A DNA stretch of 64,000 nucleotides from an uncultured Dorea sp. (GCA_910579015.1 CAJTRO010000001.1:40070-104069), one strand, 5' to 3'; counted from the stretch's first letter, positions 9,544 through 18,454 are shown. Numbers and translations: made by a program. The notes: a model not told the origin generated them from the letters alone.

Positions 9544-9574
9544 GGGCAGAAAGCATCAGCTTTCTGCCCTTTCT
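9544..9574 (+). terminator. Rho-independent terminator of the amidohydrolase operon
   Basis: A perfect 11-bp stem GGGCAGAAAGC / GCTTTCTGCCC with a four-base loop is followed by TTTCT, 15 bases after the amidohydrolase stop. Confidence 0.88.
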
Positions 9575-9607
9575 CATGTCATTTCCAATAATCTGACAAG
9601 AATATGA

Positions 9608-9637
9608 TTGCAGTCACAGACCATGGTATGATATAGT
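9608..9637 (+). promoter_or_regulatory. Candidate promoter of the MATE gene
   Basis: TTGCAG (9608-9613) and TATAGT (9632-9637) are 18 bases apart, and an extended -10 TG lies at 9629-9630. The start codon is 22 bases downstream. Confidence 0.45.
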
Positions 9638-9658
9638 CGATACAAAGGAGGGTATGTC

Positions 9659-11008
9659 ATGACAAAAGATAAAACCATAAAAAATCAGATCACAGAAGGA
9701 GTAATCTGGCGTCAGCTGTTGATCTTCTTCTTCCCGATCGTGATCGGAACATTGTTCCAACAGCTTTATAATACGGTGGACGCCGTTATCGTGGGCCGGT
9801 TCGTGGGGAAACAGGCTCTCGCCAGCGTCGGCGGTTCTGCGGCAGTGTTGTCCAATCTGATCATCGGCTTCTTCACCGGTCTGTCCGCCGGAGCGGCCGT
9901 GATCATCTCCCAGCACTATGGCGCGAGAAATTCAAGGAGTCTCCATGAGAGCCTTCATACAGCCTACGCATTTTCCATCATTGCAAGTCTTTTTATTGCT
10001 GTCTTCGGATGGTTTCTGACACCCGGGCTTCTGACGATCATGAAGACGCCTGCCGATGTTCTGACCGATTCCATCCTATATCTCAGGATCTACTTTCTGG
10101 GAATGATCGCTGTCCTCGTATTTAACATGGGTTCGGGGATCATGCGGGCAATCGGGGATTCTCGCCGTCCCCTCAATTACCTGATCATCTGCTGTCTCTT
10201 AAATATCGTGCTGGATATCATTATGGTTCTGATCTTCCATCTGGGCATCGCCGGAGTCGCCATTGCAACCGTTATCTCCCAGGCTGTCAGCGCCCTCCTG
10301 GTCACCAGAGCTCTGATGAAGGATTACGATGTGCTGAAACTTACGCTTTCTGCCATCCGCATCTCGCCGTTCATGCTAAGATCCGAACTGCGTATCGGTT
10401 TCCCAAGCGGACTACAGTCCTGCATGTACGGAATCACCAATATCATCATCCAGGCCGCCGTAAACGGCTTTGGCACGGATCCCGCGGCGGCATGGGCCGC
10501 ATACGGGAAGATTGATGCAATCTTCTGGACTGTGTGCGGGGCTTTCGGCATCGCGATCACAACATTCTCTGGACAGAATTATGGCGCCAGACGATATGAC
10601 CGGATATTCAAGAGCGTCCGCATCTGCCTCGCAATGTCTCTTGGCGTGTGCGGGCTCCTGCTGACCTTCCTGATGATCTTCTGTCGTCCGCTGTTCCATA
10701 TATTTACGACAGATATGAACGTTGTGGTCATCGGGGTATATATGCTGCGCTATATCACGCCCAGCTATATCATCTTTGTATTCATCGAGATACTCTCCGG
10801 AGCCCTGCGCGGAATCGGCGACGTACTGTTCCCCACTCTGATCACCCTGGGCGGAGTGTGCTGTGTGCGCCTTCCCTGGATCCTTCTGGTCGTTCCAAGG
10901 AGACACGAGCTCTGGACCATACTGGTCAGCTATCCCATGTCATGGGCGGTTACCGCGGTACTGCTTATCCTGTACTATTTCTACAGGAAAAAACGTCTTG
11001 CACTGTAA
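9659..11008 (+). CDS. MATE-family multidrug/cation exporter
   Basis: A 449-residue membrane protein with the 12-helix pattern of the MATE (NorM/DinF) family, which uses Na+ or H+ gradients to expel cationic drugs or metabolites. The N-terminal signature is clear: FPIVIGTLFQQLYNTVDAVI followed by VGRFVGKQALASVG, and the second half repeats the fold. AAAGGAGGG precedes ATG 9659. It stands between two terminators with its own candidate promoter, so it looks monocistronic. The substrate cannot be predicted. Confidence 0.9.
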   Translation: MTKDKTIKNQITEGVIWRQLLIFFFPIVIGTLFQQLYNTVDAVIVGRFVGKQALASVGGSAAVLSNLIIGFFTGLSAGAAVIISQHYGARNSRSLHESLHTAYAFSIIASLFIAVFGWFLTPGLLTIMKTPADVLTDSILYLRIYFLGMIAVLVFNMGSGIMRAIGDSRRPLNYLIICCLLNIVLDIIMVLIFHLGIAGVAIATVISQAVSALLVTRALMKDYDVLKLTLSAIRISPFMLRSELRIGFPSGLQSCMYGITNIIIQAAVNGFGTDPAAAWAAYGKIDAIFWTVCGAFGIAITTFSGQNYGARRYDRIFKSVRICLAMSLGVCGLLLTFLMIFCRPLFHIFTTDMNVVVIGVYMLRYITPSYIIFVFIEILSGALRGIGDVLFPTLITLGGVCCVRLPWILLVVPRRHELWTILVSYPMSWAVTAVLLILYYFYRKKRLAL

Positions 11009-11042
11009 AAACATACCGCACTGTTTCACAGATGAAATATCT

Positions 11043-11089
11043 AAAAAAGGGATGCTGCAAAAATCATCTCTGAATTCTGCAACATCCCT
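11043..11089 (-). terminator. Rho-independent terminator of the HAD gene
   Basis: On the minus strand AGGGATGTTGCA pairs with TGCAGCATCCCT and is followed by TTTTTT. It ends leftward transcription from the HAD gene at 11147. The plus-strand side has no T-run. Confidence 0.8.
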
Positions 11090-11146
11090 GTAATGGATTG
11101 TCTTCTCATCTGTATGCTGTATATTCTGTATGAACGCCGGCATATA

Positions 11147-11971
11147 TCATATCACTACATGCTCCTTAAGCCACTTCGCAACGCCGTTCTCCTCGTTACT
11201 GTCTATCACTCCGTCAGCGGCCGCCTTAAGCTCGTCCACTGCATTCTCTACCGCATAGCATTCGTCGGATATCTCGAACATGGGGATATCGTTAACTGCG
11301 TCTCCAAAAGATACCACCCTGTCACATCCCTTGATCTGCTTAAGCTTCTGGACTGCCTCTGCTTTCGATACCTTCGCCGGCATGATCTCGCACCAGTATT
11401 CCGGCCGATAAAGCTCCTGCTGAAAGGTACAACGGAATCTCGCGTCTTTTGAGAAGATATCATACACCGGCTGTATCTCCTCCTGCTCTCCGATACAGCT
11501 AAAATAGAACATATCTCCCTGATACAATTCTTCCTTAGATGTAACCGGGCGCAGCCGTCTGTCGCCTTTCCGGTTATCCAGGTATCTGCGGATCCCCTCA
11601 TTCTCCCTGGATACGATCCATGAAACCTTCTCCACGCCCTCCACAAAAGAGTAGACCAGCGGACAGACGTCAATCCGCTCCAATGCATCCCTCACCTGGT
11701 CCATCTCTTCTTTACAGAAGCTTTCTCTGGATAAGATCTCGCCGGTAGACGGATTGAGAATAAATGCACCGTTATATGCGATCACAGGAATGTCCGTGGT
11801 CAACCCCCGCGTGACAATGGATGCGGAGGTAAATGATCTCGCCGTCGCATAGGTGAATATCATGCCCGCTTCTACCAGATCATTGATAACCTGAATACTC
11901 TTTGGATCGATCTGTTCCTGCCTGTTCAGTAACGTGCCGTCTAAGTCAGTTACATATAAGGTCTTCTCCAT
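11147..11971 (-). CDS. Cof-type HAD-superfamily phosphatase
   Basis: A 274-residue HAD hydrolase of the Cof/YbiV subclass (IIB cap), which removes phosphate from sugar phosphates, flavin nucleotides or similar metabolites. Motif I is DLDGTLLN at residues 9-16 with the nucleophile Asp9. Motif III/IV is visible near the C-terminus as VSFGDAVNDIPMFE. GGAGGG precedes ATG 11971. It lies 70 bases downstream of the polysaccharide dehydratase gene with no clear terminator between, so it may be read from the capsule operon. Its substrate is unknown. Confidence 0.88.
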   Translation of the reverse strand: MEKTLYVTDLDGTLLNRQEQIDPKSIQVINDLVEAGMIFTYATARSFTSASIVTRGLTTDIPVIAYNGAFILNPSTGEILSRESFCKEEMDQVRDALERIDVCPLVYSFVEGVEKVSWIVSRENEGIRRYLDNRKGDRRLRPVTSKEELYQGDMFYFSCIGEQEEIQPVYDIFSKDARFRCTFQQELYRPEYWCEIMPAKVSKAEAVQKLKQIKGCDRVVSFGDAVNDIPMFEISDECYAVENAVDELKAAADGVIDSNEENGVAKWLKEHVVI

Positions 11972-12040
11972 AAGCCCTCCATTCTCCGCAGATACATTTC
12001 TGATTCTTTCCTGAGCCTCTAATCCTGCTTAAGCCTGATC

Positions 12041-13906
12041 CTACTTAGTGTAATGATAAGTAGGCACAATCTCCGCCACGATCTCCTTTATCCTTGCAGA
12101 ATCCTGTCTGCTCGCCTTGTCAAGAAGTCTGAGCTTCTCTTCGAACAACTCATCATCCATCTCTATCGGATGCCCGATATGGATCATCTCATTCGCTGTA
12201 TCCTGAAGTCCTTCCTCATCCATCAGAAGCTCTTCGTACAGCTTCTCGCCGGGCCTGAGCCCGGTATATATGATCGGGATGTCCACATCCGGTATATACC
12301 CTGACAGTCGTATCAGGTTTCTTGCCATATCGTCAATCCTCACAGGATCTCCCATATCCAAGACGAAAATCTCTCCCCCCTGTGCATAGTAGGATGCTTG
12401 CAGCACCAACGATACAGCTTCTGGTATTGTCATAAAATAACGTATGATATTCTTGTCTGTGACAGTCACAGGTCCGCCCTGTGCAATCTGCTTCTTAAAG
12501 AGCGGGATCACACTGCCGTTACTTCCAAGTACATTACCGAATCGTACAGCCACGAACTCAGTCTGTGTCTTACGGTTCATCATCTGTACGACCATCTCAC
12601 ACAGACGCTTGGAAGCTCCCATAATATTGGTAGGATTCACAGCCTTATCCGTCGAGATAAGGACGAACTTCTTCACACCTGTCTTCGCGGCCGCAGCCGC
12701 AGCTTTATAGGTGCCCATTACATTGTTCTTGATCGCTTCATTCGGACTGTCTTCCATCAGCGGTACATGCTTATGTGCCGCGGCATGATATACGACCTCC
12801 GGTTTATAGGTATGCATAACCTGATTGATCCGGTTGCTGTTACGCACAGAGCCGATCAGCACTATCAGCTCAAGCTGCGGATAAGCCCGTCTAAGCTCCT
12901 GCTGGATCTCATATGCGTTATTCTCATAGATATCGAAGATGATCAGCTTGCCCGGATTAGCCTTGGCGATCTGCCGGCAAAGCTCGCTCCCGATAGAGCC
13001 TCCTCCTCCGGTAACCATGATCGTGCGCCCCTGGATGGCCTTGAATATCTCATCATTATTGACCTTAACCTGCGCTCTTCCCAGCAAGTCTGAGATATCT
13101 ACATCCCGAAGCTTGCTGACACTGACCTCTCCATTGACCAGCTGATATACCCCCGGCACAGTCTGAAGCTTACAGGAAGTCTCTTTACAGATATTCAGAA
13201 TATCCTTCTGATTCTTTCCTGTTGTCGCCGGAATCGCGTATATAATGTGATTCACCCTGTATTTCTTTACCATGGCAAGGATATCATTGCGGTTCCCGAC
13301 AATAGGGATCCCCTCAAGAACTCTGCCCAGTTTGTTGGGATTATCATCTATGACACAGCACACCTTCGTATGCAGCTTCCTGCTGTTGACCAGTTCCCTG
13401 ATCAACGTCTGACCTGCGGCGCCGCCGCCGATCACCATGATACGGTCCTGGTCATTCTCACTCACAGCCTCTCTGTTCCCAAGATACGTTCTCAGAAACC
13501 GATAGGAAAACCTCATCGCTGTCGTCATACAGAAGCAGATCACATACCCCATAAAATAATAGCCTCTCGGCATCTTCAGGCGCATGAACATAGCGCCTGA
13601 AGCATATACCGGGACCAATACCAGATATGCCGCAACACTCATCTGCAATTCCGAGATGCTGGCCAGACTCCAGATACTATGATAAAGCTTGAAAATATAA
13701 AATACTACAATTGTAGCTGCAATCCAAAACGGCATCGACCACAGATAACCGCTCCGGTAGGATTCGGGAATACGGGAAAATATGAAATCAAATCGAAGGA
13801 TCAATGCTAATCCATAGGATATCACCACAAACAGTGCATCCAGAACCGCAACCAGGATTGCTTTGTGTATCCACAGCATTCCCCTGCCTTCTAACATTTT
13901 ATTCAT
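12041..13906 (-). CDS. Membrane-bound nucleotide-sugar 4,6-dehydratase (CapD/WbpM/PglF type)
   Basis: A 621-residue polysaccharide biosynthesis protein. Four hydrophobic segments in residues 10-125 anchor it in the membrane. A first nucleotide-binding region follows (VIGGGAAGQTLI, about 155) and then the SDR domain with VTGGGGSIGSELCRQI near 297. The sequence TDKAVNPTNIMGASKR has Met in place of the classical SDR Tyr, as in WbpM and PglF, which make UDP-4-keto-6-deoxy-N-acetylhexosamine from UDP-GlcNAc. The product would feed capsule or glycan synthesis. The gene is last in the capsule operon; its ATG overlaps the end of the 42-residue gene by eight bases. No glycosyltransferases follow. Confidence 0.92.
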   Translation of the reverse strand: MNKMLEGRGMLWIHKAILVAVLDALFVVISYGLALILRFDFIFSRIPESYRSGYLWSMPFWIAATIVVFYIFKLYHSIWSLASISELQMSVAAYLVLVPVYASGAMFMRLKMPRGYYFMGYVICFCMTTAMRFSYRFLRTYLGNREAVSENDQDRIMVIGGGAAGQTLIRELVNSRKLHTKVCCVIDDNPNKLGRVLEGIPIVGNRNDILAMVKKYRVNHIIYAIPATTGKNQKDILNICKETSCKLQTVPGVYQLVNGEVSVSKLRDVDISDLLGRAQVKVNNDEIFKAIQGRTIMVTGGGGSIGSELCRQIAKANPGKLIIFDIYENNAYEIQQELRRAYPQLELIVLIGSVRNSNRINQVMHTYKPEVVYHAAAHKHVPLMEDSPNEAIKNNVMGTYKAAAAAAKTGVKKFVLISTDKAVNPTNIMGASKRLCEMVVQMMNRKTQTEFVAVRFGNVLGSNGSVIPLFKKQIAQGGPVTVTDKNIIRYFMTIPEAVSLVLQASYYAQGGEIFVLDMGDPVRIDDMARNLIRLSGYIPDVDIPIIYTGLRPGEKLYEELLMDEEGLQDTANEMIHIGHPIEMDDELFEEKLRLLDKASRQDSARIKEIVAEIVPTYHYTK

Positions 13907-14027
13907 ATCTGCTCCTCAACCTGCTTCCTAACATCTTACTGTTTCTCACAACAAAGATCACAATTCCGATTACAATTACTACCCCCGCCGCAATTACGGC
14001 TCTCTCTGGATCAATCACATTAAACAT
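13899..14027 (-). CDS. 42-residue single-pass membrane peptide in the capsule operon
   Basis: A small ORF that a length cut-off would miss. ATG 14027 lies two bases after the LCP gene's stop, and its stop (13899-13901) overlaps the start of the dehydratase gene by eight bases. The protein begins MFNVIDPERAVIAAG, has one hydrophobic helix at about residues 11-27 rich in Val and Ile, and ends in a basic tail (RNSKMLGSRLRSRYE). GGGAGAG lies about 10 bases before the ATG. The tight packing supports a real translated gene. The topology suggests an accessory subunit of a membrane polysaccharide enzyme; no function is known to me. Confidence 0.7.
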   Translation of the reverse strand: MFNVIDPERAVIAAGVVIVIGIVIFVVRNSKMLGSRLRSRYE

Positions 14028-14029
14028 CC

Positions 14030-15457
14030 TTAGTTCTCTCCCTCTATTTTCTTCATCTTTCTCGATATATCTGAAACAATCGCATTATCCGGCCACATCA
14101 CATATAATAACTGTGATCCGGACGAATAGCATGGCTGTTTGTCTCCTCTTCCCGTTGCCGCCGTCGTCTCTATCTCCCATGCAGCCATCTCAGAGAGCTG
14201 CATATTGATAAACTTCGCCATCTCATCCTGTGTCATATTCGTCTCAACGCAATCTGCAACATGATTCAATATCTGATTCGCCTGAAGAAGAATATCTGGA
14301 AACATAACTCTTTCCAGTATTGCTTTCAGGATTGCCTCCTGATTCTTTCCCCTCTGATTATCTCCATCTGCGAAGCTGTGTCTCTCCCTTGCAAATGCAA
14401 GCGCCTGTTTACCATCCAGATGGTTCATTCCCTTCACAAAGCTGTAACCTCCGGCCTCAAACGCATATTCAGAGTTTACATCTACTCCTCCCAAAGTGTC
14501 CACGATCGTGATCAGTGAAGTAAAATTCACCCTCGCATAATAAGAGATATCAATACCATATAAACTTTCCAATGCCGCCATCGACCTGTCCACCCCGTAG
14601 ATCCCGGCATGTGTCAGCTTATCCCTTGCTTCCCCTGATACTCCCGGGATCTGTACATAGTAATCTCTCGGTGTAGTCGTCAGAAGAATCTTCTTCGTCT
14701 TAGGGTTGATGGTCATGATAATATTCACATCACTCCGGCTGTTCGTTGTGATCGAACCAGCCACATCTATACCACTGATATATATATTAAATGCTTCTTC
14801 AATATTCGTCTCTTCCTGTTCAATCTCTGTCTGGATACCATACTGGTACAGAACTCTTACCTGATCCTGATAGTTCTCAACCGCTTCCTCAATAATACCG
14901 TTGTACGCTTCGTTATAAATGACCGCATCAACCCTTCCGTCAAGAAGCGCCTGCGCCATCTCCACAACCGTAGCGTTCTCCACCAACATCAGTTCTCTTC
15001 CCACCTTAGCCTCAATATCTTGAATCATAAGTGTATTATTGTCACTGTCTGCCACCGTCTGATATCCAAACCGATAATCCTTCGCAGCCTCTATACTGTC
15101 TGCCGGATCATCTTTCTTGACCACAACAATCATATTGTCAGTCTTATATGTCGCACCTCCCACATCCTTCAGGACCCTGTCCGCCTTCGCGAAATAAGCA
15201 ATCCCTATTCCCAGGATAATACTGATCAGAATGCTCAGGGCAGCACCTGGTACGTTAATACTCTTACTCAAATGCTGAAGCGCGAAAATAATACCGCACA
15301 CAATCAACAGCAATACCAGAACGATAAGCAGATATTTCACAGGTATCATGCCGCTCTTCCGTAATATACCTGCGAATCCCATAGACACAACCAATTGCAG
15401 CAGAACAAACATCTTTGCAATTATACTGTTTCTCTTTCTCCTGGTAAGATGCTCCAT
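14030..15457 (-). CDS. LytR-CpsA-Psr (LCP) transferase with periplasmic-binding-like insert
   Basis: LCP enzymes attach capsule or wall teichoic-type polymers from a lipid carrier to peptidoglycan on the outer face of the membrane. This 475-residue protein starts with three membrane segments (about 13-32, 40-60, 70-90). A region from about 100 to 210 resembles extracellular solute-binding type 3 domains (YRFGYQTVADSDNN, LLDGRVDAVIYNE). The LCP domain follows from about 225, with TTPRDYYVQIPG, the LGGVDVN segment and the catalytic-Arg motif DGDNQRGKNQ. Architecture resembles CpsA-type proteins of Gram-positive capsule loci. It lies 11 bases downstream of the Ig-like gene. Confidence 0.9.
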   Translation of the reverse strand: MEHLTRRKRNSIIAKMFVLLQLVVSMGFAGILRKSGMIPVKYLLIVLVLLLIVCGIIFALQHLSKSINVPGAALSILISIILGIGIAYFAKADRVLKDVGGATYKTDNMIVVVKKDDPADSIEAAKDYRFGYQTVADSDNNTLMIQDIEAKVGRELMLVENATVVEMAQALLDGRVDAVIYNEAYNGIIEEAVENYQDQVRVLYQYGIQTEIEQEETNIEEAFNIYISGIDVAGSITTNSRSDVNIIMTINPKTKKILLTTTPRDYYVQIPGVSGEARDKLTHAGIYGVDRSMAALESLYGIDISYYARVNFTSLITIVDTLGGVDVNSEYAFEAGGYSFVKGMNHLDGKQALAFARERHSFADGDNQRGKNQEAILKAILERVMFPDILLQANQILNHVADCVETNMTQDEMAKFINMQLSEMAAWEIETTAATGRGDKQPCYSSGSQLLYVMWPDNAIVSDISRKMKKIEGEN

Positions 15458-15468
15458 ATCTATCCTCT

Positions 15469-16164
15469 CTATTCGACCGTCAAAGTAAGTATGTGCGGAT
15501 CAGATGCGTTCCCGTCGCTGTCGGTAACATAAAACCGAAGCTCATATACGCCAGGGACTTTCAGATCATAGTCACCATCTACATGGATATTCTGATATAA
15601 CATCTCAAAACTGTCCTTATCATCTACCGCCCCCTGTACAACACTCACCGGATCAAACTCTCCTTTGACCGGAACCGTTATCTGGTTCGTTGTAAGCGCC
15701 ATAACCGGCCTTGGTCCGTTGGGCTCCAGCGGCGTTGGCTCCCCTCCTGCCGGAACCGTTCCGTCCGCTGTTCCTTCTCCTGCTTCGTTGGAGGCGTCCG
15801 CCCCAGATTCATCAGTTGTTTCTCCTGATGCCTCCTCGGCAGTCCTGTAGTTAACACGTCTTCTTGCCATCCCCACATTATTACTCTCGTCCATTACTCC
15901 ATAATAAACGACAGCCGCATGTTCGTCTGTAAGTACGATCTTATTGACAAATACTTCGCTGGTAAGATCGCCGTCTGCCTTATCAGAAGCAGACACACCC
16001 TCAAGCAAACCTTCATAGCTGTCTCCTTCCGTATACGTAATATCTCTTTCTTCTATCTTAATCTCCGGCGGCGTGGTGTCCTGGCTCAGCTGTAAGAAAA
16101 CCGCTATAATTCCCAAAATCACACATCCGCCCGCCAATGCAAGTGCTAATCCCCGATGTTTCAT
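15469..16164 (-). CDS. Secreted/membrane-anchored Ig-like (DUF5011-type) protein
   Basis: A 231-residue exported protein. A hydrophobic segment at residues 6-24 serves as signal anchor. An Ig-like beta domain follows (DTTPPEIKIEERDITYTEGD and a VSASDKADGDLT stretch typical of DUF5011). A low-complexity Ala/Glu/Gly/Thr linker spans about 110-150, and a second beta-rich domain ends in VTDSDGNASDPHILTLTVE. It has no enzymatic motif. ATG 16164 is preferred over GTG 16167 because GAGGG sits seven bases before it. Position inside the capsule operon, between BY-kinase and LCP enzyme, suggests a surface-side scaffold for polymer export or attachment; this is inference. Confidence 0.75.
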   Translation of the reverse strand: MKHRGLALALAGGCVILGIIAVFLQLSQDTTPPEIKIEERDITYTEGDSYEGLLEGVSASDKADGDLTSEVFVNKIVLTDEHAAVVYYGVMDESNNVGMARRRVNYRTAEEASGETTDESGADASNEAGEGTADGTVPAGGEPTPLEPNGPRPVMALTTNQITVPVKGEFDPVSVVQGAVDDKDSFEMLYQNIHVDGDYDLKVPGVYELRFYVTDSDGNASDPHILTLTVE

Positions 16165-16175
16165 CACAATGCCCT

Positions 16176-16889
16176 CTACTTCTTCTTATCTTCTTCGTGA
16201 CCATAGCTTCCGTAATAGTCACCGTAATATCTGCCGTAATATCTGCCGTAATACTTATTCTGCTTCATATTAACCTTGTTGAGCACGACACCCAGGATCG
16301 GGCAGTCCGACTTCTCCATCTGCTCTTTCATGCTCCTGGCAAACTTATAACTGATCGTATTCGCAGCAATTACCAGTATGGCCGCGTCACAATTCTTAGC
16401 TATAATGGCGCTGTCAATTACACTTCCAACCGGAGGCGCATCAATGATCACATAATCATATGCCTTCTTCGCCCCCTGGATAAATGCCTCAAACCTGCGG
16501 TTCCCCAACAGCTCGGCCGGGTTTGGCGGTACAACTCCCGCAAGTACACAGAATAATCCATTCTCCTGAGTCTTGGCAATTACATCCTTTGCCTCAGCCT
16601 GTCCCGACAGGAAATGACTGAGCCCCTTGATAGATCCCTTGATCTGATGCCGTCCTACCAATACAGACTTTCTAAGGTCTGCGTCTACAAAAAGTACATT
16701 CTTATCTGCCTCTGCAAGCGAAATCGCCAAAGACAACGACACCGTACTCTTACCTTCATTCGGTGTACAGGACGTGAATACGATCACCTGCTTATCTGAA
16801 CCCGAGAATTCAACATTGGTTCGGAGAGTCTTATATGCTTCATTGCTCCGATAATCCTTCGCCACATTCTTTAATATTACTTCCTGCAT
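16176..16889 (-). CDS. CpsD/CapB-type bacterial tyrosine kinase
   Basis: A 237-residue cytoplasmic BY-kinase that works with a Wzz-type membrane activator to control polysaccharide chain length and export. The Walker A motif is CTPNEGKSTV at about 39-48, Walker A' is VLFVDADLR, and Walker B is YVIIDAPP. The C-terminus is the autophosphorylated tyrosine cluster, a repeated YYGR/YYGD pattern with nine tyrosines, ending GHEEDKKK. It directly follows the Wzz gene (15-base gap) and precedes the Ig-like gene. The PHP phosphatase at 17674 would reverse the phosphorylation. Confidence 0.93.
   Translation of the reverse strand: MQEVILKNVAKDYRSNEAYKTLRTNVEFSGSDKQVIVFTSCTPNEGKSTVSLSLAISLAEADKNVLFVDADLRKSVLVGRHQIKGSIKGLSHFLSGQAEAKDVIAKTQENGLFCVLAGVVPPNPAELLGNRRFEAFIQGAKKAYDYVIIDAPPVGSVIDSAIIAKNCDAAILVIAANTISYKFARSMKEQMEKSDCPILGVVLNKVNMKQNKYYGRYYGRYYGDYYGSYGHEEDKKK
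16206..16256 (-). repeat. 12-bp tandem repeat encoding the Tyr-Tyr-Gly-x tail of the BY-kinase
   Basis: About four copies of the unit TATTACGGCAGA or close variants (coding strand) encode the YYGR/YYGR/YYGD/YYGS tail. Unit length is a multiple of three, so copy changes would alter tyrosine number without breaking the frame. Confidence 0.75.
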
Positions 16890-16904
16890 CCTCTTCTCTC
16901 CTTC

Positions 16905-17687
16905 TTACCTCTTCTTACTGCTCCCCATGAGCTTCTTTGCCGATAATCCTCTTACCTTCTTCGTCTTAGACTTCTCTGCTCCTTCCTGTATCGGAATAGA
17001 CGTAAGCACGTTAAGTCCCAGATACTGCTCCACGTCATCCGGGCTCTTAACCGTATCATCTAATACGAATATCAGCACGATCACGCCTATCGCAATAATC
17101 ACTCCCAGTATTCCGCCGATCAATGAATTCTTCATAGTATTCGGCGAAGAAGGTGATGTGGCCAGATTGCCTTCCTGTACTGTATTCACCGCTTCTGCAT
17201 CCATAATCTCTGTGATCTGCACACCTACGGCCGATCTCACTGCATCCGCAAGCTCCTTCGCCACCTTAGGATCCTTATTCCGGACGCTGATATTCAGTAC
17301 ACGGGTATCCGTCTCAGTCTCAACGCTTATCATGTCGGCAAGCTCTTCTGCCTCCATATCAAGGTTCAGCGCCGAGATTACCTGCTCCATTACCGGGCGG
17401 CTCTTGATCAGGACCATGTAGTCCTTCGTCAGCTGAGTACCTGTCTGTAAGTCACTGTAAGTAACATTCGCATTATTATCCTGCTTGGTCAATACATACA
17501 TCTGGGTAACAGACGTATATAACGGCGTAATGAACAATCTCGTTCCTACAAACGCCAACAAAGCCATCAGCATCCCCGACAGCAATATAATATGAATCTC
17601 GGACCACAATACCATAAGCAGTTCTGTCAGGTCTATTGTAATCTCATCATTATCAAATTCCGGATTCGTCATCTTATCGTAACTCAT
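16905..17687 (-). CDS. Wzz/CpsC-type polysaccharide chain-length regulator
   Basis: A 260-residue membrane protein of the Wzz family and the activating partner of the BY-kinase. Two membrane segments flank an extracellular domain: about residues 33-53 (IHIILLSGMLMALLAFVG) and about 188-210 (IGGILGVIIAIGVIVLIFVL). The proline-rich motif before the second segment (SPSSPNTMKNSLIGG) is characteristic. The cytoplasmic tail is basic (KSKTKKVRGLSAKKLMGSSKKR). Its start overlaps the end of the PHP phosphatase gene by 14 bases, which indicates coupled translation. Confidence 0.9.
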   Translation of the reverse strand: MSYDKMTNPEFDNDEITIDLTELLMVLWSEIHIILLSGMLMALLAFVGTRLFITPLYTSVTQMYVLTKQDNNANVTYSDLQTGTQLTKDYMVLIKSRPVMEQVISALNLDMEAEELADMISVETETDTRVLNISVRNKDPKVAKELADAVRSAVGVQITEIMDAEAVNTVQEGNLATSPSSPNTMKNSLIGGILGVIIAIGVIVLIFVLDDTVKSPDDVEQYLGLNVLTSIPIQEGAEKSKTKKVRGLSAKKLMGSSKKR

Positions 17688-18411
17688 TCTTCTGTAACTT
17701 CTTCAGCATCGTCTTCGCATTGCCAAAGAATATCCTCCTCATATATTCATCGCCAAATTTCTTCTTTACCTGGGCTGCCGCTTTCTTCATTCTGGGTGCA
17801 CGGTGCCGGCAGCTGTGGGCGTCCGTACCAACACAGAACACAAGATCCTGGTCCATCAGACACTTTACAAACTTCTTAAGCTCTCTGCCGTTCTCGCCGG
17901 TGATACTGTCCGCATTCACCTGAAGACGAATCCCCATCTCCCACAACTGTTCTGCCAGTTCAATCTCCTTGACAATACAGTTGTATCTCTCTACATGGGC
18001 GAGGATCACCTCATAGCCGGCCATCTGCATCTGCTGGAGACTCTGCCGTATATAAGCATAAGTATCAGAGGGCGAGAATTCCACAAGCACATAATCCCTG
18101 TTATTCATGGATAATATCTCACCGGCTTCCAGCTTGTCCGGCACATCCTGTCCGAAGAAAATCTCTGTCCCCAGATAGATACGGAAATGCTCGTCTATCT
18201 CGTGGGCGGCCTCCCGCACCAGCTTAGCCTGCCGCCGCAATATCTTCGGGCTCTCCTTTCCGCGCTTTGGATGATGATGTGGAGTAGCAATAATACAGCG
18301 TATCCCTTCCTCATATGCGATTCTTAACATTTGTTTCGTCTCGTCGATATCTTTCGCGCCGTCATCTACTCCCGGCAATATATGACAATGCATGTCTATA
18401 AAGCCTTCCAT
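17674..18411 (-). CDS. CpsB/CapC-type PHP-domain protein-tyrosine phosphatase
   Basis: A 245-residue manganese-dependent phosphatase of the PHP family that removes phosphate from the BY-kinase tail. Metal-binding motifs are visible: DMHCHILPGVDDGA at residues 6-19, TPHHHP near 43, EI of LGTEIFFG near 82, an HVERY segment near 138, and GTDAHS near 197. It is the first gene of the capsule control operon, 47 bases after the -10 box of a consensus promoter. The order phosphatase-Wzz-kinase matches the wzh-wzd-wze arrangement of Gram-positive capsule loci. Confidence 0.93.
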   Translation of the reverse strand: MEGFIDMHCHILPGVDDGAKDIDETKQMLRIAYEEGIRCIIATPHHHPKRGKESPKILRRQAKLVREAAHEIDEHFRIYLGTEIFFGQDVPDKLEAGEILSMNNRDYVLVEFSPSDTYAYIRQSLQQMQMAGYEVILAHVERYNCIVKEIELAEQLWEMGIRLQVNADSITGENGRELKKFVKCLMDQDLVFCVGTDAHSCRHRAPRMKKAAAQVKKKFGDEYMRRIFFGNAKTMLKKLQKNELR

Positions 18412-18430
18412 AACTTCACACCCTTCTTAT

Positions 18431-18454
18431 ATACAGCCTGTTATATAGCTGTAT
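18431..18454. promoter_or_regulatory. Inverted repeat in the capsule operon leader
   Basis: ATACAGC (18431-18437) and GCTGTAT (18448-18454) form a perfect 7-bp inverted repeat with a 10-base spacer, located just after the -10 box at the expected transcription start. It could be an operator or a leader RNA hairpin. Confidence 0.5.
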
